This document shows, piece by piece, positions 55,297 through 64,000 of a stretch of 64,000 nt of DNA (position 1 is its first letter; every line of letters starts with the position of its first letter). Below the pieces are notes generated by a model. The model saw only the letters and a list, made by a program, of their open reading frames with translations. It had not been told where the DNA came from and did not search any database. Where the stretch lies: assembly GCA_900169235.1 (NCBI GenBank), contig FWCC01000121.1, positions 62,001 to 126,000 on the forward strand. The letters are read 5' to 3'. Both the position numbers and the translations under genes were made by a program. The stretch comes from Zarea fungicola. Lineage: Eukaryota; Ascomycota; Sordariomycetes; Hypocreales; Cordycipitaceae.

Positions 55297-57010
55297 ATGA
55301 CAGCCGTGTCGACGTCTTTTGCCGAGGTCAGCACTGCTGGTTTCATCTTGGCTAGTGTGAGTATAGCTCTCCTCGTTACAACATTTGTAATTAATAATAT
55401 TATCAAGGTCGCATTCTTCTTTGCACTTCGAAGCCTGTATAGGTTATATTTCCATCCATTGGCCAGATTTCCAGGACCTCCTGTCGCGGCGGTTTCCGAC
55501 GCCTGGTACGCCTACCACACTCTGCAAGGGCGATGGCCATGGGCAGTAGAAGAAGCCATTCAAAAATACGGTTAGTAATTTTAGAGCAAAGAATTGTACC
55601 ATTTACTCAAATTAGCTGATAATGACTAATTGTTTCAGGGGACGTTGTTCGCATTGCGCCCAATGAGCTGGTCTTCTCCACCCCGAAAGCTATCGCAGGT
55701 ATGACAAAATTCGCGCTTTACGATTAATCATTTATATAATACTGACTGTTTGGGGATCAGACATATACGGCTCGCATACGAAGAATATAGAAAGCTTTCC
55801 AAAGACCCAGATAAATAATCACGGCAATGACAAGCACGGCGGTATCATCTGGGAATGGGACCCTGTGCGCCACCGGCAAGTCGCCAAGCAGCTAGCACCG
55901 GGATTCAGCGGCCGTGCTCTGCGCGCAAAAGAAGCCACCATTCACAAGTATGTGGATCTCTTCATTGAGCGAATGAAGCAAGAGTCGGGCAACAAGCAGC
56001 CCGACGACGGCGTGCGGCTCGACACGTGGGTGAATTGGCTCGCCGTGGACATGGCGGCGGATATGGCATACAATCGCAAGATGGGGGCGCTCGAGAATAA
56101 GGAGGAGCCACCGTACCTAGCGATTATCCGAGAGATGAATTTTGGCCTGACCATTATTCAAACGTGCTGGAGATTTCCGCTGCTCACACCGCTCAAGTAT
56201 GCGTACTTTATCCTCAAGGCCAAGCGCTCCCATGCCAACATCCGTGTCCACAGCCAGCAGCTGCTGGAGAAGCGCATCCGGATGAAGGGGACCGAAGTTG
56301 AGCATGCCGATTTTTTCGAGTACATTATTCCCTCGTCCCGGGAGCCACCCACCGACAAGCTGGAAATGCGGCACCTGGAGCAGGTTGCGGGACAACTCCT
56401 GGCGGCAGGCTACGAGCCGCCCTCCATGTGGCTGTACTTTACACTCTACTACCTTTTACAGAACAGGGAAGCACTCGCTGCCGTAACCAGCGAAATTCGG
56501 CAGTCATTCACCAGTTACGACGACATTACCGCCAGCTCAGCGGCGGAGCTGCCGTACCTCGAAGCTTGCCTGCATGAAAGTCTGCGCATGATGCCCGTCA
56601 TTCCCAACGGCATGCCCGTGGTGAGTCCCGGCGCCATGGTGGACGGCACTTTTATTCTCAAAGGGACGGTCTGCCAGAGTAGTTTTGTGGCCTGCGCGCG
56701 CGACCGACGCAACTTTCATCGAGCCAGAGAATACCTCCCTGAGCGTTGGCTGGAAGACCAGCACGATCTCTACGCGCCAGAGTTTGCCAATGATGCTCGC
56801 AGCGGCATCAAGCCATTCAGCCAAGGACCGCGCGTGTGTCCCGGCAAGGAAATTGCGTGGTGGGAGAGTCGTGTCTTTGTAGCCAAGACGCTGTGGAGCT
56901 TCGACTTGGTGCAAGTCAGTGGCCAGGATTACAGTATTGATACCGATATGAAGGCATGGATGACGTGGGTGAAGCCGGATATCAGAGCACGATTTATTCC
57001 CCGGAACTGA
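55297..57010 (+). CDS. Cytochrome P450 with atypical I-helix
   Basis: Exons 55297-55570, 55639-55698 and 55761-57010 give 527 aa. The Met at 55297 (MTAVSTSFAEVST) begins a proper membrane anchor, followed by YFHPLARFPGPP. The K-helix is ESLR and the haem loop FSQGPRVCPGKE has its Cys. The I-helix reads AAGYEPPSMWL where the family has AGxxTT/S, so the O2-activating Thr is replaced by Pro. The order and spacing otherwise fit the fungal multicopy P450s of secondary-metabolite clusters. It lies between the membrane protein and the trans-ER gene and probably oxidises the polyketide; the altered helix could alter that chemistry. Confidence 0.9.
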
Positions 57011-57462
57011 CAAAGGTCTCTTGTTGAGATGAAGAGCGAGGCTTTTGATAGACGGTCGGTCATAGTTGAACAGAAATATACCCATTTATTCATCATGCAA
57101 CTATGAGCCAAGCACTCGGAAATGCCATGATTTATCAGAGGAATACCCAGTAGACTAATAATAGCCTCATTCACCTCGTCTATTCGATCCCTCGCAGTGG
57201 CACAGCCGCCATTGCGACGCCCGCCCGTGGCTTACACCACCAACTAGACCAATGCGCCACCAACCCTCAGCTTGCAGCCATGTCGATGCTGGACGTTATT
57301 AGGTCCGCGTATACTCGTTCAAACTCGGGCTAATTATGCGCCTTGCTGGTCTAGCCTTACTTTCTTTTAACTCTATCTTACTCTCACCATTTACCATTTT
57401 GAATCTGTTCATCGTGGCAGAGACCTTGCGAAATACTTTCAACTACTCGGCACAAGACAACG

Positions 57463-58647
57463 ATGCTGGACTCTCCCAGGCACCAGCGAGCTGTTCAACA
57501 GGGCAAAGATGGGCAAATCACAGTGGCCAATGGCGTTCCAGTTCCCTCGTTACCACCAGGTTATGTGCTTGTCAAGACGAGTGCTGTCGCTCTGAACCCT
57601 GCAGACAACAATATCCTTACCAATTTTCCCTTGGCCGGCGCATTTTCTGGCATTGATTTTTCTGGCACGATCGTGCAGATTGGCAGTGGAGTTGATTCAG
57701 ACGCCGTCAAGCTGGGGGACCAGGTTGGCGCTGGCGCATTCACCTTTTCCAACGAGCACCGTCTCATCAGCGGTGCATTTTCAGAATATGTCCGCGTCAA
57801 GGCACATTTACTCTTGAGGCAACCAGCAGCATCACGACTCCCCTCTGCGCTGCCATTATCCCAACCACCGCCGCCATGCACGGCCAATGGAGGAACGGCC
57901 AACGGAGGAGGGGACATGAGTTTTGCGGAGCTGGCCACGCTAAGCACTGCCATTTCTACCTGCATTCTATCATTTTGGAAGCCGGGGTCTCTCGAGCTCC
58001 AGGGCACGCCCGCGCGCCCTCTGGTGTTGTCTGAGGGGGAGGAGCCAATACCTGTGCTCGTCTACGGCGGGGCCACCGCCGTCGGGACAATTGCCATCCA
58101 GCTCCTCAAACTCTCCGGTTATGCGCCTATTGCAACGTGCTCGCCGGTCAACTTTGCGCTGGTCAAGAGCCGGGGTGCCGTCGCAGCCTTTGACTACGCC
58201 GAAGGTGACGTCGCGGCGCAGATCGCGGCCCACGCCCACGACCGCCTCAAGCATGTCATTGACTGCATCAGCACCGAGCCCAGCGTCGCCATCTGCCTGG
58301 CGGCGATACAGCGCCCCGGCGGGCGCTACGTCTCGCTGCAGCACATTTCCGACAGCCTGCTTGCCAAGCGGCGCGCCGTGGTGCCAATGTTTGCCCTGGC
58401 CGCCGAGGCGTTTGGCGAGGAGATTAGCCTGGGCAGCGCCGTCTACGATCGCCCGATGAGCACGGAAACGACGGCACTGGTGACGGAACACATTCAGATG
58501 CTGCAGCGCGAGGTGCTGGATCAGCGGAAGCTGCAGGCCCACCCCGTCGAACTACTCGAGGGTGGCCTGGAGGGTGTGATTGGGGGCCTGCAGCGTCTGG
58601 CGAATCAGGGTGTATCTGCCAGGAAACTTGTCGCCGTTCTAGACTAA
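57463..58647 (+). CDS. LovC-like trans-acting enoyl reductase
   Basis: Single-exon, 394 aa, zinc-independent medium-chain dehydrogenase/reductase. The substrate domain contains VALNPADNNILTNFP and GIDFSGTIVQIGSG, and the nucleotide site is LVYGGATAVGTIAIQLLKLSG followed by IATCSPVNFALVKSRGA. These are the landmarks of the LovC family, which reduce the enoyl chain on HR-PKSs whose own ER is dead, as in this PKS. A 45-residue low-complexity insertion (PPPPCTANGGTANGG-like) sits between the domains. Cytosolic partner of the PKS. Confidence 0.93.
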   Translation: MLDSPRHQRAVQQGKDGQITVANGVPVPSLPPGYVLVKTSAVALNPADNNILTNFPLAGAFSGIDFSGTIVQIGSGVDSDAVKLGDQVGAGAFTFSNEHRLISGAFSEYVRVKAHLLLRQPAASRLPSALPLSQPPPPCTANGGTANGGGDMSFAELATLSTAISTCILSFWKPGSLELQGTPARPLVLSEGEEPIPVLVYGGATAVGTIAIQLLKLSGYAPIATCSPVNFALVKSRGAVAAFDYAEGDVAAQIAAHAHDRLKHVIDCISTEPSVAICLAAIQRPGGRYVSLQHISDSLLAKRRAVVPMFALAAEAFGEEISLGSAVYDRPMSTETTALVTEHIQMLQREVLDQRKLQAHPVELLEGGLEGVIGGLQRLANQGVSARKLVAVLD

Positions 58648-59559
58648 CCGAGTACGGCTCCGAGAATAGCATGAAGGTAATAATGGGAGTGTATTTGTAA
58701 TAAACGTAAATACATAAATACATAAATACATAACTAAATACATGCGGTGTAATTCTGGGCGAGCGCCACAGACATTAAACACCAAGACAACGTAGCGTCG
58801 TCTCTTCATTCATCCCTCTTTCATGGGCAAAATTAGGAGATACGAGAGATAGACCATGTGATGGTGGCTGAGATTGCCTATTGGTTTACATAGCGTCATA
58901 TATCACATTAGGCATGCGCAGCTAGCCGCTTTTGTAGGTGAGTAATTATCTTATTACCATTGTCGGACATAATTGCCGGTTCGCTCAAGTTTTTGCTTAC
59001 TGCAACTTGTCTGACAATCTGACAACAAGGTCCCTCTCCCAACCCCCCAGCCCACAAGATGGTGCTTACATCCCACATTCCTACCCCCCTGCTGCAGCGG
59101 GATGGTGTGGAGTCTGACGATCTGGACAAAGTACTGGTACATCTACAAAGTACTCAGTATCATCACAACCTTTACGGCCAGGAGCGATTTCAAGGTCTGG
59201 AAAACGCCTGCCTGCCAAGTTGAACCCTTCCTGCGGCCAAGGTCAGCGTCGTAATCTAAGCGCCGATGCAGTCAGCAAAAGCAAGGTGGACGGACTTATT
59301 TCTGGATATAGAAAATGGGCTCCTCTTTCCGTCGTTTGGGCCAAGCAAGATCTCGGTGGGCTCACAGGGCTGATTCTGAGAGTCAGCATTTGATGCTATC
59401 AAGGGCCTCCCCCATCCGTTCCCCCATGGGTCAGTGTATGACTGCATCATTTCCGCATCTTGGCTCCTCTTCTTTCAACGGTTTTTGTCGAAATTAAACT
59501 TTGAGAAGACCAAAAAAAAAATATTAAAAAAACTATCTATTAGCAAGACCCATTAAATC
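58648..59559. other. Intergenic with AAATACAT repeat
   Basis: About 0.9 kb with no gene. A short ATAAATAC tandem (about 58706-58742) lies just after the trans-ER stop. The 3' part is the MFS promoter, with an A-rich leader (AAAAAAAAATATTAAAAA) before the ATG at 59560. Confidence 0.5.
58706..58742. repeat. 8-bp tandem repeat (AAATACAT)
   Basis: Four to five copies of AAATACAT, one interrupted, in the 3' flank of the trans-ER gene. Confidence 0.75.
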
Positions 59560-61355
59560 ATGGAAGAAAAAGACAACGTTGTGGGCCGTCATCACGAACA
59601 GGACAGCGATACGCCAAGTACGAGTGAGCTTGTACTGTGTCCTGAAGAGGCTCCTGTTTGGAAGCCAACCCCAAGACTTTATGCTATTGTGGTGGGCTTG
59701 GGCATCGCCAATCTGCTGGCGGCGTTGGAAAACAATGTCGTTGCGATTGCTGCGCCTGTAATCTTGACTGATCTCAAAGTCGGTGTTGACTTTGTCTGGA
59801 TCACCAATGCCTTTTTCCTGAGCAGGTAAGCTTCACCCCGCGCTGCCGTATTTCGTATTTTTTTTTTTCCGCTTGAATAGTAAGGGCTATAGTAAGGGCT
59901 AATGTAAACACTACGTACAGCACGGTAATGCAACCATTGTTTGGCCAATTCTGCAACGTCTTTGGTCGTCGCATCGTCACACTCTCCGCGATTGCGACAT
60001 TCGTTCTGGGCAGCGGCCTCTGCGGCGGAGCCTCCTCCGCGCGCATGCTCATCGCCGGCCGCGCCGTACAAGGTGCGGGCTCGGGTGGCATAGTTCTCGT
60101 CACAAGCATCGTCATTAGTGATCTTGTGCCCCTCCGCCAGCGCGGTGCCTTTTCCGCCATTGTCATGGCCCTTTTAGGTCTCGGGACAGCCCTGGGCCCC
60201 TTCATCGGCGGCGCCATTGTGTCCACCACGAGCTGGCGATGGTGCTTCTATCTCAACCTGCCGATTGGCGCCGTCTCGTTTGTCTGGCTCTTCTTTTTGC
60301 TGCAGCACACAGACCAGGGCAGCGATGACGCTGAGAGACCATCGTTTCTCTCAAGACTGCGGCGGATCGACTGGGTGGGCAACGCCCTCATCATCCCCAG
60401 CACAGTGTCCCTCCTGTACGCGCTCAGCTACGCGGGCACACGCTATGCCTGGGACGCATGGCAGACGTTCGTGCCTCTCCTGGTGGGCGCGGGCGGCCTT
60501 GCCTTGTTCGCGGTGCTTCAGGTCTGGGCCATTGCGGACGAGCCTCTCATGCCGGCGCGCTTCTTCAACACGCCCACGCCCGCCATCATCTGCGTCAACA
60601 CCTTTATCGCCTCGGCGCTCCTGTATTGGACCATGTTCTTCCTCCCCATCTATTTCCAGGGGGTGAAGCTCTTCTCGCCGCGCCTCTCCGGCGTCGCCAT
60701 GCTACCCTTTGCACTGCTGGGTATCCCGGGGGCCATGTTTGGCGGCATCGCGCTCGTCCGCTGGGGTCGGTACAAGCCCATCCACATTGTCGCCTTTGCG
60801 CTCCAGACACTCGGCCTCGGGTTGTTTAGCATGCAGAGCGAGAAGACGTCGAATGCGGCGTGGGCCATCTTCCAGTGCCTCTTCTCGCCGGGCGGGGGCC
60901 TCATCTTCACCACCATGCTGCCTGCGTTCCAGGCCTTCTTCCACCAGCAGGACCTGGCCGGCTGCACGGCGAGCTGGTACTTTATCCGCATGTTTGGTCA
61001 GATTTGGGGCGTCGCGATCCCATCTGCCATTTTTAACAATCGGGTCGATCAGCTGCTCAGCCAGGGCTACGTGAGCAGCTCAGACGCTGTTGAGCTGCTG
61101 CAGCATGGTGGCGCGTTTCAGTCTGCTTCGCAGGTGTTTGTGCAGCAGTGGCCGGAGCCTGTGCAGGACGAGATCCGGGCACTGTATAGATTGGCCTTTC
61201 AGCGCATTTTTCAGGTGGCGATTGCGTTTGCGGGGGTTGGGTTCCTCCTGTCCTTGTTTGAGAAGGAGGTTGCGCTGCGAAAGACGCTGGATACCAAGTA
61301 CGGGTTGAAGGAGAAGCAAGAGATTGCCCGGTCCAATAGCGGGAATGAGGCCTAA
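59560..61355 (+). CDS. MFS drug-efflux-type transporter (DHA2-like, 14 TM)
   Basis: Exons 59560-59825 and 59921-61355 give 566 aa. After an acidic N-terminus, the first helix is LYAIVVGLGIANLLAALENN. Motif A-like GRRIVTLSA and the antiporter motif C region LGLGTALGPFIGG are clear. The length and the two extra central helices suggest the 14-TM DHA2 group. In a polyketide cluster it is expected to export the product or protect the cell from it. Plasma-membrane localisation is inferred. Confidence 0.92.
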
Positions 61356-61394
61356 AGTCTGAACTTTTTAGCGTTTTATGTTATGAATCTTGTA

Positions 61395-61610
61395 ATGATG
61401 CAATGTTTAATTGTGAATCTCGTAATGATGAGATGATTAATTGGTGAATCTTGTCATTATAAGATGATTAATTGATGACACAGTATTTAATTGATGATGT
61501 ACTATTTAATTGATGACAGGATATTTAATTGATGACATGATATTTAATTAATGATATGATATTTAATTAATGATATGATATTTAATTAATGATATGATAT
61601 TTAATTAATG
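61395..61610. repeat. AT-rich tandem repeat array, 18-bp and about 30-bp units
   Basis: The right part is a clean array of TTAATTAATGATATGATA units (about 18 bp, four near-perfect copies, preceded by TTAATTGATGACA variants). The left part is made of longer GAATCTTGTAATGATG-like units that share the TAATGATG core and look like the diverged ancestor. It lies between the convergent 3' ends of the transporter and thioesterase genes. Confidence 0.85.
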
Positions 61611-61745
61611 TCTTCATGTTTCGTTTCTGCCACTCGTCAATACTGGTGGTTTCGCAGCCTCATGTGTGACAGTGAGCTACTGAGTCTCCAAAAAAGACGG
61701 AAAAGTGACATTTATTTGAGAATGTACTAGTCGTAAGGCCTCGAC

Positions 61746-62884
61746 CTACAGAGAAGCCTGTGGCTTCTTGCCCTTCTTGCTTCCCACATTCCTCTCCATG
61801 CTGACAATCAAGGCAACGTGATGGCTCAAAGTCACCGTCTCCCCGTCCTCGTTGCGCACCATAATATCCATGTCAAACCTTCCATTATCCATGAGCTTCG
61901 TTGTGATGCGCACATTGATCCACGGCACACCAGCCTCGGGTAGGGCGATTTTGTTCTCGACATTCATCACCACGGTCGGAAACCAGAGGTTCCCGCGTTC
62001 CTGGCTCTTCTTTGCCAGAGCCTTGCGCTCTGCCTCCTTTTCCTTGGACTCGCCTGCCTTGGGGGGCGGCTGGAGAAGCATGGCGCGAATCTCGGGCGAC
62101 ACGAGGTAGTGGTACATGTCAAAGGGGAACGAGTCGACGGCGTAGGGCAGCATCGCTTGGGTAATGGGCTCGCCGTTGCGGGTGGCCAGCCACATGTCCA
62201 GGACGCCCGGTGTAAAGGGCCCCGCGCGCGGCACAAACATGCGCCATGTGAGGTTGGACTTGAGAAGGCCGCGCGCCGCCGCCGGGGGGATGCTCTCCAC
62301 CCAGGCCGCATCGGAGCCTTGAGCGAGCAAGGCAGCCAGATCGGGCTTTGCCGGCCGCGTATTGGCATCCAAGACTTGGAAGCCCATGGGCATGGAGAGG
62401 CCGGTAAAGGTGGTCAGGTTGGCCTGCGTGGCATATGCTAGAATGGCTGGTTTTGTGACGGAGCGGGTGACCCAAGGAGCCTGGTCCAGCATGCCCTTGC
62501 CCTGCCAGAGGGTGAGGTGTAGTGTGGAAAGCTGCTTGCCGAGTTTGACCTCTTCAATGGTGATGATGGCGTCACCGACCTTGGTCGTACTGATGAATTC
62601 GAAATGTGCCGTCATGGTATCCGGTTGGCCCCGCGACTTGAGGTGAGCATTCGCGGCGGCGAGAATACATGCGGATGAATAACCTCCATTAGGAACTGCC
62701 AGCAGTATTTAGCTGTGATCAAAAGAGGATAACCGAGTTTTCAGAGGGCAAAAGAAAATAGACAGGGGATGCGCGTACCGATGCCCACAGCAAATGTAGT
62801 GTCAAGGGTGGCTTTGTAGGTGTGTGAGTCGAGCTTGTGCAATTTGATTGCATCGGCAAACGCGGTGCTTGTGGAAGATGCCAT
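61746..62884 (-). CDS. Hotdog-fold acyl thioesterase (TesB/4HBT_3-like)
   Basis: Exons 62884-62779 and 62695-61746 give 351 aa. The double hotdog fold is recognised from VPNGGYSSACIL, AHFEFISTTKVGDAII, the second-half block WRMFVPRAGPFTPGVLD, and ISxE-type terminal strands. A Lys/Glu-rich loop (AGESKEKEAERKAL) interrupts the second domain. It would hydrolyse an acyl thioester. In this cluster it may release the polyketide or trim stalled chains, which could matter if the PKS C domain is inactive. A housekeeping acyl-CoA thioesterase role is the alternative. Confidence 0.85.
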
Positions 62885-64000
62885 GGCGCGTGGCAGGGCG
62901 AGAACAACAAAGAATAGTGACAATAATAACAATAATAATAACAACAAGCAGTCGGTATCGAGCGGGATGAAGCTGTTTTCAGAGAACGGCCAACTACTTC
63001 TAACCTTGGAGGCGTTGTTCATGTAGAGATGGAGATTTGGCACACCCACCCACGTTCTGCCAGTGTAACCGAGGCTGGCTACGTGAGGGTTACGGTCATT
63101 ACCTAGTTGGTAAGTTAGTAAGCATGTGCTCCCAGCCAACCAGCCAGCCAGTCAATCAATCAACAAGCTCGCAGATGACTACAGCGATAGAGTCTATATC
63201 AATTTCAACGGCATGTAGCAGACGTTGGCGACATTGGTTCAGGCTTGGCGGCCAAGACTCAATAGTACGATCTGAACAATGCCGATGGCGATGTGGCGGC
63301 TGGATTGCTCTGGGCAGCAGCACAATAGCGCATCTTCCGCCTGGAGCGAGCGCCACATCTAGTCATTCCAGCCCACTTGGCAGAGTTGGCTGAAGCCACT
63401 ATAGCGGCAAAGCGGGCAAGCGGGCACTGGTTGGACGCTTTTAAGTACAGCCGTCACAAACTAAAGACCAATGTTGACGCGTTAGCCTCACGAATCCAAG
63501 GTGGTAGCAATCCAGGCTGACTTTGACTTTATTGGCAATGTTTTAAAAGTTGATCAGTACCATTCTCTCAACGGCATCCATAGGTAGACCTGTGTCGACC
63601 TCCAGTATGAGTGTGGAGGCTGGTGATGCACTAATAGAATCATGTTGGTTACCCTACAGCCATCAGCAAAATCCACATGGGCTCTGTCAAGCTTCTGGCA
63701 TCGGTGACATTATTTTTTAAAAGAATTTAATCAAATCAGACAACAGGCCATTTCCTATATACCGTTTAGTCTTGGTTTTGTCAACATTCGAACCTCCCAT
63801 TTTGTTTTACCAACACACGACACCGTCCGTTCAAGCTACCTTGGCTAACAAGTGGCTATTTTAAAGAGTGACTTATGTATATAAATATAGGCCAACCATC
63901 TTTAAAACATTTTTTTTTTAAAATTAAAGAGGACCACATATGCCTAATTTTATATGTCTAATACTAATACTATATGCTATATTACGTTTATTATTAAAAT
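62885..64000. other. Right flank, no supported gene, AT-rich end
   Basis: No gene seen. An AAT/AAC microsatellite lies at about 62920-62950 just upstream of the thioesterase ATG. The last 150 bases are extremely AT-rich with TAATACTAATACTATATGC-like repeats and may begin a RIP-degraded or heterochromatic block. Confidence 0.5.

Noticed and set aside
1..64000. CRISPR array, rRNA or tRNA genes
   Set aside because: No spaced repeat array and no rRNA- or tRNA-like sequence seen; the window is eukaryotic.

Overview
The window comes from a filamentous ascomycete, most likely a sordariomycete of the Hypocreales type. The support is short (about 50-110 nt) GT-AG introns, Zn2Cys6 regulators, fungal P450s, a highly reducing polyketide synthase (HR-PKS), PTH11/rhodopsin-type membrane proteins and a fungal dynamin-like GTPase. 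I could not run a species assignment. All gene models are exon chains read by eye; where I give splice sites, the reading frame closes across them. || Region 1 (0.4-2.2 kb) is a CCCH zinc-finger protein with a hexapeptide repeat, followed by about 2.7 kb with no supportable gene. || Region 2 (4.9-25 kb) is an aromatic catabolic cluster: P450, indoleamine 2,3-dioxygenase, kynureninase, AAAP amino-acid permease, kynurenine formamidase, gentisate 1,2-dioxygenase, fumarylacetoacetase-family hydrolase, Zn2Cys6 regulator, salicylate-hydroxylase-like flavoprotein and a second Zn2Cys6 regulator. Together they read as tryptophan -> N-formylkynurenine -> kynurenine -> anthranilate -> (hydroxylation/deamination) -> gentisate -> maleylpyruvate -> fumarylpyruvate -> fumarate + pyruvate. 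A zeta-class GST-like protein (maleylpyruvate isomerase candidate) lies apart at 38 kb. Most promoters in this cluster carry a shared direct repeat, CGG-GG(N6)-CGG, which suggests a single regulon. || Region 3 (25-42 kb) holds a mixture: an orphan charged protein, an APH-fold phosphotransferase, an S9 (DPP V-like) peptidase, a dynamin-like GTPase, the zeta GST, a small DUF4267-like membrane protein and a Ser/Thr-rich secreted protein with an EGF-like tail. Long stretches between them hold no gene I can support. || Region 4 (43-63 kb) is a polyketide cluster: a 2,799-aa HR-PKS (KS-AT-DH-dead MT-dead ER-KR-ACP-C), a rhodopsin-domain membrane protein, a P450, a LovC-like trans-acting enoyl reductase, an MFS exporter and a hotdog-fold thioesterase. 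The dead in-line ER paired with a separate trans-ER and a terminal condensation domain gives a lovastatin-synthase-like architecture. However, the C domain has lost the second His of HHxxxDG and the P450 has lost its I-helix Thr. The last kilobase is AT-rich with no gene.
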